Origin: Hyphomonas atlantica corrig.
GTDB lineage: Bacteria > Pseudomonadota > Alphaproteobacteria > Caulobacterales > Hyphomonadaceae
NCBI RefSeq assembly: GCF_000682715.1
Contig: NZ_AWFH01000061.1
Location: 1-64,000 of the forward strand
Length of the DNA: 64,000 nucleotides
Direction of reading: 5' to 3'
Under the pieces are notes generated by a model. It ran no database searches. It saw nothing but the letters and a program-made list of their open reading frames with translations, and was not told the origin of the DNA. Positions 1 to 7,943 of the stretch are shown in pieces. Position numbers and translations under genes: made by a program. Every line of letters begins with the position of its first letter. The stretch's first letter is position 1.

Positions 1-345
1 TCAAATCGCTACGCGACGCCGCTCTTCTCGAATGGCGCGAGCTTCTCGCTGCCTGAGACCTGCTCGTCCGTGAAAAACGGAGACTGGTTCGAGTTTGTCT
101 GACAGCACTCAGACGACAGCTCGCCAGTTATGGTCACGCGGAATTTGTGACGGATCCTTCTGAATACAAGCCGGTAGAATCTGCTGAGAGTTTGTAAGCA
201 TCGTCTGACTGCCGAAGGGGAAGGCGGCAATTGCGCGATTGGGCCATTCGATCGATGAAATCACACAGAGTATGCGAATTGTTCCCATTGTTTGTGAAGT
301 GCCAGGCCCTATTCAACGAGGTCAGGCGAGGAGGCGGGCGTGGAG
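1..345. other. Non-coding or unrecognised left edge
   Basis: No convincing gene is seen before the permease stop at 346. Two short minus-strand frames (9-230 and 134-316) have no recognisable motif and no clear ribosome binding site. The first three bases read as a stop codon on the minus strand; the frame behind it is open for only about 35 codons back to a possible GTG. I read this stretch as the trailer of the phn transporter operon plus unknown sequence. Confidence 0.4.
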
Positions 346-1359
346 TTAGACCAAGCGTTTTCGGAAGCGCGCCGAGATGATGTCAAGCGCGACGACAGTC
401 AGAAAGATCACAAGAAGAATCGTTCCGACTCGGTCGTATTGGAACATATCGAACCGGCCCTTGAGCTCTTGACCGATCCCTCCCGCGCCCACCAGGCCGA
501 TAACTGTAGCCATCCGTATGTTTCGGTCGAGTATGTAGAGAGACAGGCCGATATAGCTCGGCAACACTTGAGGCAGCACTGCGATTCTCAGAATTGTGAA
601 CGTTCCCGCTCCGGCGGCCTTCATGGCGTTCTGAGGGCTCACATTCGCTGCCTCGACGTCCTCGGCGTAGAACTTTCCAAGGAACCCAATACTGTGGAAG
701 GTTAGCGCCAGAATTCCGGCGATTGGGCCGAAGCCAAACGCGAGTACAAGAAACAGTGCACTGATGAGTTCAGGTATCGAACGAAGGAACGAGACAAAAC
801 CTCTTGCGCATGCATAGACGAGAGGGTGGGGAGAGTAGTTCGATGATCCAAGCCAGGCGAGCGGAAGGCTAAATATAATGGCGATCAGGCTTGCCCATAT
901 GGCAATCTCGATTGTTTCCAGCATTTTGCCCAGAACAAAGACGAGGTATCCAATTGGTTGGACAAGAAAACGTTGCTCTTCAGTGATGATGCCCATCTGA
1001 AGAGTATCCGGATCAAGGGTTGTTGTCTCTACGTACTCTGTCTCTATGCGGGCCCAAAACGGGAGAGCGTTCGCGTCAAAATCTTCGACCAGATCGAGTG
1101 GTCTTTTTTCCGATATGGCGATCGGAAACATATCGCGCGTCACACTTTCCACGCCGCGACCAATCTGTGATCCTTCAGAAAGACCTGCCAGCTCCAGCGA
1201 GAAACTGCCTATCTCGATAGCCATACGGTCCAATTGAACCCGTTCTGCCGAAAGGCAGGCCACAAAAAGTATGGCGAGCAGGCCGACAACCGATTTCCAT
1301 CCGAAAGGTTGCCTGAGACGCCAATCTGGTACGGAAGTCCTTGTGGTCATTATCGACAT
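346..1359 (-). CDS. phnE: PhnE-type phosphonate/phosphate ABC transporter permease
   Basis: Inner-membrane permease subunit of an importer for phosphonate, phosphite or a related phosphorus compound. The 337-residue protein has one N-terminal membrane helix (about 24-40), then a stretch of about 80 mostly polar residues, then a BPD_transp_1 core with several helices. The core includes an EAA-like loop (EAANVSPQNAMKAAGAG) and the C-terminal motif VGAGGIGQELKG usual in PhnE. The polar stretch after the first helix makes it longer than a plain PhnE of about 270 residues. Its ATG directly follows the stop of the ATPase gene (TAG then ATG), so the two are translationally coupled; a second in-frame ATG lies three codons downstream. 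It is the last gene of a D-C-E operon. The exact substrate cannot be told. Confidence 0.88.
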   Translation of the reverse strand: MSIMTTRTSVPDWRLRQPFGWKSVVGLLAILFVACLSAERVQLDRMAIEIGSFSLELAGLSEGSQIGRGVESVTRDMFPIAISEKRPLDLVEDFDANALPFWARIETEYVETTTLDPDTLQMGIITEEQRFLVQPIGYLVFVLGKMLETIEIAIWASLIAIIFSLPLAWLGSSNYSPHPLVYACARGFVSFLRSIPELISALFLVLAFGFGPIAGILALTFHSIGFLGKFYAEDVEAANVSPQNAMKAAGAGTFTILRIAVLPQVLPSYIGLSLYILDRNIRMATVIGLVGAGGIGQELKGRFDMFQYDRVGTILLVIFLTVVALDIISARFRKRLV

Positions 1360-2133
1360 CTAGGCGATCTCCAGCTGTCGTTCAGGTGCGCTGGCTTCGA
1401 TGTTGAAAATCGAACGGATCGTATCGTGTGTGAGCGCGTCCGGCGGTCCATCGAAAACAATGTGTCCATGCTTGAGGCCAATGATGCGGTCCGCATATGC
1501 TCGCGCGAGATCAATCTGGTGCAGGGAGCAGAGTACGGACGCGCCGCGTTCATTTGCTGCATTCTTCAGCAAGCTCATGACTTCGGCAGAGGATCTGGGG
1601 TCAAGGCTCGCAACCGGTTCGTCGGCCAAGATAAGACGTGGATCTGAGATGAGCGCACGCGCGATACCTACTCTTTGCTTCTGACCGCCAGATAGCTTGT
1701 CCGTGGTACGATTGGCATGCGCTTCGGTAAGTCCCACGCGCTCCAACAAAGCGCATGCTTTTTGTTGTGTTGTGCGAGAGTAGAGTTGAAGCGCGACGCG
1801 CCACCAACTGACCGAAGGGGCGGTGCCCGACATGACATTTTGCGCAGCGGTCAAACGGTCTGACAGCCCAAAATCCTGGTGCACCATTCCCATGTCTTGC
1901 AAGCGCTTTCGTGAAAGTGGTGTGCCGTGCAGCCGAATATCTCCGGCATCCAGCGGTGTCAGGCCAGCAATACACTTTAGCAGCGTAGACTTTCCCGATC
2001 CCGAGGCCCCTAACAGGACGCAGAACGATCCTGGTTGGATGGCGAGATTGAAATTGGAGAGAACATTGGTGCCAGTCTCGTACGATTTGAATACACCTGA
2101 GAGGGCGAGCGCCGGGGTGACTTGTTCTGTCAT
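1360..2133 (-). CDS. phnC: PhnC-type phosphonate ABC transporter ATPase
   Basis: Cytoplasmic ATPase (257 residues) that powers import through the neighbouring permease. Walker A is GASGSGKST at residues 42-50, followed by a Q-loop region (MVHQDFGLSDRLTAAQNV), the signature LSGGQKQR, Walker B LILADEPVASLD and a switch histidine in LCSLHQID. The NVMSG segment after the Q-loop resembles the PhnC subfamily, whose members often read NVLxG there. It lies between the binding-protein gene (27 bases upstream) and the permease (no gap), in the usual phnD-C-E order, so the three form one operon. The family assignment is secure; phosphonate, phosphite or phosphate ester as ligand remains open. Confidence 0.9.
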   Translation of the reverse strand: MTEQVTPALALSGVFKSYETGTNVLSNFNLAIQPGSFCVLLGASGSGKSTLLKCIAGLTPLDAGDIRLHGTPLSRKRLQDMGMVHQDFGLSDRLTAAQNVMSGTAPSVSWWRVALQLYSRTTQQKACALLERVGLTEAHANRTTDKLSGGQKQRVGIARALISDPRLILADEPVASLDPRSSAEVMSLLKNAANERGASVLCSLHQIDLARAYADRIIGLKHGHIVFDGPPDALTHDTIRSIFNIEASAPERQLEIA

Positions 2134-2160
2134 TTGAATTCCAGGTTTGGAGACAGGCGC

Positions 2161-3096
2161 TTAGCCGCGTTTTGCGGAATCGGCCTTGCGCAATAGTGCC
2201 GCCATGTAATCGTCGTTCAGAAACGACGTGGCGTCGACGACGCTATCGAACAGTGCTTCTCCCGTCTCTACGTTATATCGGTCCACGCGTTTGCCGCCAT
2301 ATCCGCGAATGGCTTCCGGATTGATATCTTTGTTCGTGTGGACATTGCCAATCGCCTGCCTGAGTTTCATTTTGATATCGCTGGGAAGTTGAGTGTGCAT
2401 TGCGATCGGCGGATTTGGAATGGGTGCGGACTTTGCAAGTATCTTGAAGCTGCGCGCGTCCAGGCCACCCTGGTTTACCGCGCGCTCGAATGAAATGAAG
2501 GAAGCACCTGCGGCGTCTACGTGTCCGTTTTTTAGCGCTAGCAGGCTGTTGGTATGACTTCCGGTAATTCGAATGCTCGACAAGTCTCTGAGCGGATCAA
2601 CATTGACCTTGCGAAGCATGGCGAGCGGGTAGGAAAAACTGCTGGCCGAGTGGCTGGACCCGAGCGCGATGGAGTGTTCCTTGAGGTCTGCTGTTTGTTC
2701 GAAATCTGAGTCTGCTGAAACGAACAGTCCCGCGAAATAGGTCGAAGAACCGTTTCTCTCTTCGACCGCGAGCAACTCGGCGCAGCCGCGGTCCCGCGCT
2801 TCGATGTAGGAGGCGGGGCCAAACCAGGCGATGTCTGTCAGTCCAGCGCACATTCCTTCAATTACGGCGGCATAACTTTGCCCCGTGCTGACTTGAAATT
2901 GCAAACCGCTTGACTGCGTGATGGCGTCGAACAATGGCTGAAAATCTGCCTTTGTCCCATCCTCGGTCCCGCCATCGGCAGGGATCAGCATGACTCGGAT
3001 TGGCTTTTTGTGACTTCCAATTTGGTCAGCTTGCGCTGTGACGGGCAGTATGAAGACAATACAGAGGAGCGTGAAGATTGCGGGTAGACTACGCAT
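2161..3096 (-). CDS. phnD: PhnD-type periplasmic phosphonate-binding protein
   Basis: Secreted solute-binding subunit (311 residues) that delivers ligand to the PhnC/PhnE importer. The chosen ATG gives a clean signal peptide (MRSLPAIFTLLCIVFILPV, cleavage probably after AQA). A longer frame opens at 3198, but its extra 34 residues would precede the signal peptide, so that start is rejected. The mature part shows the features of the phosphate/phosphite/phosphonate-binding family: an N-terminal strand with the FQPLFDAI region, GLTDIAWFGPASYIEA, LGSSHSASSFSYP and a GGKRVDRYNVETGE tail. It is the first gene of the D-C-E operon and is divergent from an RpiR regulator, with a dyad in the gap. Function as a phosphorus-oxyanion binder is well supported by family; the ligand is unknown. 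Confidence 0.87.
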   Translation of the reverse strand: MRSLPAIFTLLCIVFILPVTAQADQIGSHKKPIRVMLIPADGGTEDGTKADFQPLFDAITQSSGLQFQVSTGQSYAAVIEGMCAGLTDIAWFGPASYIEARDRGCAELLAVEERNGSSTYFAGLFVSADSDFEQTADLKEHSIALGSSHSASSFSYPLAMLRKVNVDPLRDLSSIRITGSHTNSLLALKNGHVDAAGASFISFERAVNQGGLDARSFKILAKSAPIPNPPIAMHTQLPSDIKMKLRQAIGNVHTNKDINPEAIRGYGGKRVDRYNVETGEALFDSVVDATSFLNDDYMAALLRKADSAKRG

Positions 3097-3213
3097 CTCG
3101 ATAACCCAATTCTCGCTTGGTGAGGCGCGTTCAGACCGCGCGAAGTTGATGTGGGATTGAGTAGCAGTCCGACATGACATTGGTGTTACGAAATTCATAT
3201 ATCTTTGATAAAA

Positions 3214-3235
3214 TTTGAGTAGTATTCAACTCAAA
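3214..3235. promoter_or_regulatory. Candidate operator dyad between phnD and the RpiR regulator
   Basis: A perfect inverted repeat with 7-base arms (TTTGAGT and ACTCAAA) and an 8-base spacer. It sits 24 bases upstream of the regulator start and 118 bases upstream of the phnD start. The length and place suit an operator for the adjacent RpiR protein acting on both divergent genes. This is inferred from position and symmetry only. Confidence 0.45.
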
Positions 3236-3259
3236 CGCTAACGATCTCGAGGAATGCGC

Positions 3260-4162
3260 ATGGCGCAGAGCAAAACAAAACGTAAATCGGCCCCTAAGAA
3301 GCGTTCCGATGTCGCGATAGTGGACAATGTGATGACTCGTATCCGGGTCAGGCATCCGTCCCTGGGTCCGAGTACGCGGTCCATTGCTGACTATGTATTG
3401 GAAAATCCTAGAAAAGTGGTCGGAATGTCTGTCACCGAACTTGCTGAGGCGACGGGGGCGAGTGATGGGAGTGTAATCAATTTCTGTCGTCAGCTGGATT
3501 TGTCCGGGTTTCAGCAGTTGAAACTGAGCCTGGCGCAGGAAGTTGTGCAGCCGGTTCAGTTCATTCATGAGGACCTGCAGCCGGGCGATGATACGGGCAC
3601 GGTTTGCCGCAAGATGTTTCATGCGGGCGTGCAGGCGTTGAAGGATACGATGTCGATCCTTGATGCGGATGCGGTTTCGGCGGCGGTCGACATCATACGA
3701 TCTGCAAAACGGGTCGAAATCTATGGAATAGGGTCTTCCGCACCGATTGCCGAGGATGCCCAGTATCGCATGTTGCGCATCGGCCTGGACGCGCGCGTCG
3801 TGGTGGACAGTCATGTTCAGGCGATCAGCGCATCCCGCACCGGTCCCGATGTGGCCGTTTTGACCATCTCCCATTCGGGGTCGACGCATGAAACTTTGGC
3901 GGCGACACGCCTGGCGAAGGATGCGGGGGCGAAGACGATCATTGTGACGAATTTCTCAAGTTCACCATTGCAGGCATATGCAGATGTGAAGCTGTTCACG
4001 ATGGCGCGGGAAACCAAGTTCCGCACCGAGGCCATGACCAGCCGCATCGCGCAATTGTGCGTGCTGGATGCCCTGATCGCAGCGCTGGCACTGGCTGATT
4101 ATGACCGTGCGACCGACACATTGCGCAAGACCTTCGACGTGTTGTCGCTGAAGCGGTTCTAG
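3260..4162 (+). CDS. RpiR/MurR-family transcriptional regulator (HTH plus SIS)
   Basis: Cytoplasmic regulator of 300 residues. The N-terminal HTH_6 domain (about residues 20-100) contains the pattern SVTELAEATGASDGSVINFCRQL, quoted here only as the span near residues 60-80. The C-terminal SIS domain (about 125-260) contains VEIYGIGSSAPIAEDAQYR and LTISHSGSTHETL, the sugar-phosphate-binding signature of this family. The ATG at 3260 has GAGGA six bases upstream and is preferred over the ATG at 3254. It is divergent from phnD and converges with the HAD gene, with stop codons overlapping by four bases. RpiR proteins usually sense phosphorylated sugars; here the neighbours suggest control of phosphorus-compound uptake, which is inference. 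Confidence 0.85.
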   Translation: MAQSKTKRKSAPKKRSDVAIVDNVMTRIRVRHPSLGPSTRSIADYVLENPRKVVGMSVTELAEATGASDGSVINFCRQLDLSGFQQLKLSLAQEVVQPVQFIHEDLQPGDDTGTVCRKMFHAGVQALKDTMSILDADAVSAAVDIIRSAKRVEIYGIGSSAPIAEDAQYRMLRIGLDARVVVDSHVQAISASRTGPDVAVLTISHSGSTHETLAATRLAKDAGAKTIIVTNFSSSPLQAYADVKLFTMARETKFRTEAMTSRIAQLCVLDALIAALALADYDRATDTLRKTFDVLSLKRF

Positions 4163-4935
4163 CGCGCATCGACGCCCATCAATGCCTCGAACACATCCGG
4201 TGACCGGGCGGAGGTGAGGATCGCCTGCATGCCAAGGGCCCTCGCGCCAGCGATGTCGGTCGCGGGATTGTCCCCCAGCATGGTGACCTTCTCTGGTGGC
4301 AGGCCGAGCGTGCGGCAACCTTCGTGAAACATGAGCGGCGAGGGCTTGCCAACGATGTCGATTTTTGTCGCGTCCAGTTCCACACAGGCGCGAATGGCCG
4401 CGAGGAGCGAGCCGGTTTCGGGTTTCAGGCCGCCATCCTGAGCCGGGTGAGTCAGGTCCGGATTGGCGACGATGAGGTGGGCGCCCTTCGCGAGCGCGTT
4501 CACCGCGCGCTCCAGCCGGCGGTAGGTAAAGCGCCGATCTCTCAACAGGACCACGACATTGGCGTCTTCCTGTGTGAGGCCCAATCCGAGCTTCCTGGCG
4601 ACTCCGCGCATGTGTGGATCCCCGAGGACCATAGTGTCGCCTTTGTCGAATTGTGTCGCGCGATGTAGCGCCTCGATGCCGGCAAGTCGTATTTTGTCGC
4701 GCGGGAGTCGTATTTCGTCGCGCTCCAGGATCTCCTGGAAGTCTTCCTGCGTGCAGGTTGAGTTGTTGGACACGATGGCGACGCGATCCTGATGAGCGCG
4801 GAGGAAGGCTGCTGCTTCCGGGGTGAGCGTGTTGCCAAGGGCGCAGCAGCCGTCCCAGTCGACGAGATACCCGGCGGTGGTCTTGCTGATATTGATTATT
4901 TCCTGCAGGCGCGAGGCAGCATTCTCGTAGGCCAT
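4159..4935 (-). CDS. HAD-superfamily (NagD/IIA-like) phosphatase
   Basis: Predicted cytoplasmic phosphohydrolase of 258 residues. Motif I is DWDG (Asp26 nucleophile, Asp28 acid/base), motif II is the VSNNST segment, motif III lysine is in VGKPSPLMF, and motif IV is LGDNPATDIAGA. This order, the large C2 cap between motifs II and III, and the length match HAD subfamily IIA (NagD, p-nitrophenyl phosphatase, glycerol phosphate phosphatase). The ATG at 4935 has GGAG seven bases upstream; an earlier in-frame ATG at 4956 lacks this. It lies among phosphorus-transport genes, so it may dephosphorylate an imported phosphoester or its product. The physiological substrate is not evident. Confidence 0.82.
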   Translation of the reverse strand: MAYENAASRLQEIINISKTTAGYLVDWDGCCALGNTLTPEAAAFLRAHQDRVAIVSNNSTCTQEDFQEILERDEIRLPRDKIRLAGIEALHRATQFDKGDTMVLGDPHMRGVARKLGLGLTQEDANVVVLLRDRRFTYRRLERAVNALAKGAHLIVANPDLTHPAQDGGLKPETGSLLAAIRACVELDATKIDIVGKPSPLMFHEGCRTLGLPPEKVTMLGDNPATDIAGARALGMQAILTSARSPDVFEALMGVDAR

Positions 4936-5146
4936 AGTCAACTCCGGTGACGGCATGTTCGTGATGAGTTTTCCTCAATTACAAAACCATCACGATGTAA
5001 ATATCATTCATACAATGTTTTCTTAATCTTCATGTAAGTGTCGCGTTGCGGCTCTAGAGCAGCCTCGTGGCAGAGAGCGCCCACCAGCGCCCGGCCACAA
5101 CCCGCCGATGGTGGCGGTCCCTGGGGTTAGATGAGAGAGACCAGCG

Positions 5147-7816
5147 ATGAGAATTGAGACAAGCAGAAGTTTGAGAGTGGGGTTGAGTGCCCTGATGGCG
5201 ACGGCAGCGATTCCCGCTGCACTGGCGCAAGAATCTGAGACGGGGGAGAACTCCCGCCGCCTTGAAACCATCCGCGTTGAAGGTCAGGCCGTTGATGCCT
5301 CCGTATCCGATATTGCCGTCGATTTTGCCGAGTTCGGAACGCAGGTTCAGCTGATCAGCTCCGACGAAATCGAGACCGGCGGCTTCACCAATTTCGGTGA
5401 ACTTGCATCGGGCCTGATCCGTGGAGCGAATATCGGTTATTCGCCGGATGAAGGCGAATTTACCATCCGTATCGATGGCGGTACTGATCGCGACACGCTT
5501 CTCCTCGTGGATGGCGCGCCTTTCTTTGATCGCTCTTCGCCACTGGAAGACCTTTGGCCAGCCACGGCAATCGATCCGCGCATGATCGAAAGTGTTGAAG
5601 TTTATCGTGGCGGCAACAGCCTGTACTTCGGATCAAATGGTGGTCTTGGTGTCGTCAGCGTGAAGACGAAGCGTCCGGATGGCACACTGAAGGGCGAGTT
5701 TGGTGTCTATGCCGGTTCGTTCAAGACGCGCGAGTATTACGGCAATATGTCCTTCCCGTTGGACAAGGATGGCAAGCACTCCGTTCTGGTTTACGGGCGT
5801 TCCTACGAAACCGACGCGCACGAACTATTCGATGAGTCCGCCTATAGCGACAATGTGCTGGCACTCGGCGGCCGCCACGAATTCCCTTACAGCTTCAACA
5901 GCCTCGGCATCAAATACCTCTGGGACATCGCCCCAGAGACCGAGTTGCTGCTGGGCGCATCCTACACCACGATCGATTTCCGGGACTCCTTCCCGCAAAG
6001 CACTGTGTTCCAGCCGAACTTCACTGAGTTCCCGATCTATACAGGTGAGTTCAAGCATCGCTTCAGTGACAAGCTGAAGCTGAATGTTGAGGCCCACTAT
6101 CAGGACCCCCAGCTGAAGAATAACGAGATTGACGCGCAAATCTGTCAGATCCCGCGCCTGCAAGACTTGCCGGCCGACATTCAGACGCTTGCCGCTGATC
6201 AAGGGATCTCAGGCTTCTCGACAGCATCTGCGTTTGAAAGCTTCGCTGCCGGTATTCCTGGCCTCTCCGCCGGGTGTGTCACCAATCCTGTCGGCAGTGC
6301 AGGTGGCGCATCGGATGATAACTGGAATGGCGGTAGCTCATTCTACATCAATCAGGACCCGGACAGCCCATTCTACGGTCAGCCCTATGGCACCCATGAG
6401 AACCCGTTCCCGATTGGCGCGCCGATGGGATATGTCATCCAGTCCACGGCTGGCTTCGGCGATGGCGGCCTGACAAAGGGTTTCGGTACCACGGACCAGC
6501 GTGAATCCGGTTATGTCGATTACGGCATCAATGCCCGCGCGACCTATACTGTGAACGAGTACCTTGAAATCGTTGCCGGTATCCAGAACACCAGCTACAC
6601 GGATAATTCCGACGACTCCTTCGGTGTTCGTGATGTGACGCTGACCAGCACAGGCATCTACGGCGACCTGCGTGTCTCCATGCCGGTACTGGACGGCTTC
6701 AGCGGCTCATTCGCGGCCCGTCAGGACTTCAACGACAATTTCGATGATCAGGCCGTCTGGAAAGTTGGTCTGCGTCAGGATTTCGGCCGTGGCATTTATG
6801 CTCGCGGGTCGGGCGGTACATCCTACAGCCTTCCCAAGATTGACGAGATCGGGGCGTTTGGTGCCGGGTCCAACATCAACCCGGGCCTGCAGCCGCAGGA
6901 AGTCAACGCATTCAACATCGGTGCAGGTATCGACGGCGAAATCTTTGGCGGCACGTACAATGTCGAGATCGGTTACTTCGAAACGGAGATCAAGAATCTG
7001 TTCTCCAGCCGGGCCGTCGGCGCGGTATGTTTTGAGTATGCCAATGATGTCGCCAATCCGCTGTTCAACAATCTGATCAACGATACGGCGACCATTGAGC
7101 GGAACCGCAACAACATTGTTGCGCCCGATGAGTTCTGCGGAACCGCAGCCGCGGGCCTGAGCGATCCGGGTGAAACGGTTGCAGTGAATACGATCCGCCA
7201 ACAGGACATTGAGGGCATCACCCTGGATGTCGCCTTCGACTTCGACAAGTGGCAGGCAGATTTCAGCTTCACAGACATGGAATCGCTCGAGCCGAACCCG
7301 GTCTACGGCGTTTCGGCACGCCTTGACGGCACAACCACCGATCTTGGCTTTGTCGTGCCGGGGCGGGCAGGGAGCGCTGAGTTCCGTCAGTCGTCCGAGC
7401 GTCCGGAGTGGACATTGTCTGGTCTGGTCTCCTACACACCAACCGACCGCTGGATCTTGTCACTCAACCCACGCTGGCAGGGGCCGGAATGGGCTTATGC
7501 CGGAACCAGCCTTGCCCGCATGGTGGACGAGGATGGCAACCGTGTTGTGGAAGACCTGAACTTCGGTGATTACTTTGTCCTCAACGGATCGGTTCAGTAC
7601 TTCATGGGTGATGAGAAGCAGCACCGCTTCCTGATCCGCGGCGTGAACCTTCTGGGTGAAGATTACTTCGAACGTGCTTCAGGCGGATCTGGCTATAGCC
7701 GTGATCGCGCGGTCGTGCGTGGGGAAATCGGACCGAACGACAGCGCTTATTACCGCCAGTACGGATGGAATGGTAAGCCGCGTTCCTTCTGGATCCAGTA
7801 CGAGTATTCGTTCTAA
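5147..7816 (+). CDS. TonB-dependent outer-membrane receptor
   Basis: Outer-membrane active transporter of 889 residues. The signal peptide ends near ALA-QE at about residue 26-28. A TonB-box-like segment (LETIRVEG) follows, then a plug domain with TLLLVDGAPFF and IESVEVYRGGNSLYFGSNGG, then a long beta-barrel that ends in the C-terminal aromatic FWIQYEYSF expected for insertion into the outer membrane. It stands alone, preceded by a 211-base gap after the HAD start and followed by two hairpins and phoD. Co-location with phnDCE, the HAD gene and phoD suggests uptake of a phosphorus-containing solute, but receptors of this type cannot be assigned a ligand from sequence alone. A catecholate or sugar ligand remains possible. 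Confidence 0.9.
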   Translation: MRIETSRSLRVGLSALMATAAIPAALAQESETGENSRRLETIRVEGQAVDASVSDIAVDFAEFGTQVQLISSDEIETGGFTNFGELASGLIRGANIGYSPDEGEFTIRIDGGTDRDTLLLVDGAPFFDRSSPLEDLWPATAIDPRMIESVEVYRGGNSLYFGSNGGLGVVSVKTKRPDGTLKGEFGVYAGSFKTREYYGNMSFPLDKDGKHSVLVYGRSYETDAHELFDESAYSDNVLALGGRHEFPYSFNSLGIKYLWDIAPETELLLGASYTTIDFRDSFPQSTVFQPNFTEFPIYTGEFKHRFSDKLKLNVEAHYQDPQLKNNEIDAQICQIPRLQDLPADIQTLAADQGISGFSTASAFESFAAGIPGLSAGCVTNPVGSAGGASDDNWNGGSSFYINQDPDSPFYGQPYGTHENPFPIGAPMGYVIQSTAGFGDGGLTKGFGTTDQRESGYVDYGINARATYTVNEYLEIVAGIQNTSYTDNSDDSFGVRDVTLTSTGIYGDLRVSMPVLDGFSGSFAARQDFNDNFDDQAVWKVGLRQDFGRGIYARGSGGTSYSLPKIDEIGAFGAGSNINPGLQPQEVNAFNIGAGIDGEIFGGTYNVEIGYFETEIKNLFSSRAVGAVCFEYANDVANPLFNNLINDTATIERNRNNIVAPDEFCGTAAAGLSDPGETVAVNTIRQQDIEGITLDVAFDFDKWQADFSFTDMESLEPNPVYGVSARLDGTTTDLGFVVPGRAGSAEFRQSSERPEWTLSGLVSYTPTDRWILSLNPRWQGPEWAYAGTSLARMVDEDGNRVVEDLNFGDYFVLNGSVQYFMGDEKQHRFLIRGVNLLGEDYFERASGGSGYSRDRAVVRGEIGPNDSAYYRQYGWNGKPRSFWIQYEYSF

Positions 7817-7920
7817 CCATTCGATGGCCGGACCCCGCGAGGGCGGGGTCCATGTCCAGCCCCGATCGAATGGTTCTGGTCACCGGCGAAATAGTCCCCT
7901 GCCGGTGACCACCCCTTTTC
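7815..7920 (+). terminator. Nested hairpins between the TonB receptor and phoD
   Basis: Two strong stem-loops. The first has an outer 11-base pairing (AACCATTCGAT with ATCGAATGGTT, 7815-7825 and 7865-7875) enclosing an inner stem GGACCCCGC/GCGGGGTCC (7830-7838 and 7843-7851). The second pairs GGTCACCGGC with GCCGGTGACC (7878-7887 and 7901-7910) and is followed by ACCCCTTTT. They fit a terminator or an attenuating/processing element between the two genes. Confidence 0.6.
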
Positions 7921-7943
7921 GAACTCAGATGAAAGGAAGTGCC

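Noticed and set aside
3097-3198. Longer phnD start
   Set aside because: The added 34 residues would sit before a normal signal peptide.
5028-5045. Possible Pho box upstream of the TonB receptor
   Set aside because: Only one of the two expected TGTCA-like halves is close to consensus; the match is no better than chance in this AT-richer gap.
7656-7943. Upstream extension of the phoD reading frame by 96 codons
   Set aside because: It overlaps the receptor gene and the hairpins, and the Tat signal with its ribosome site begins at 7944.
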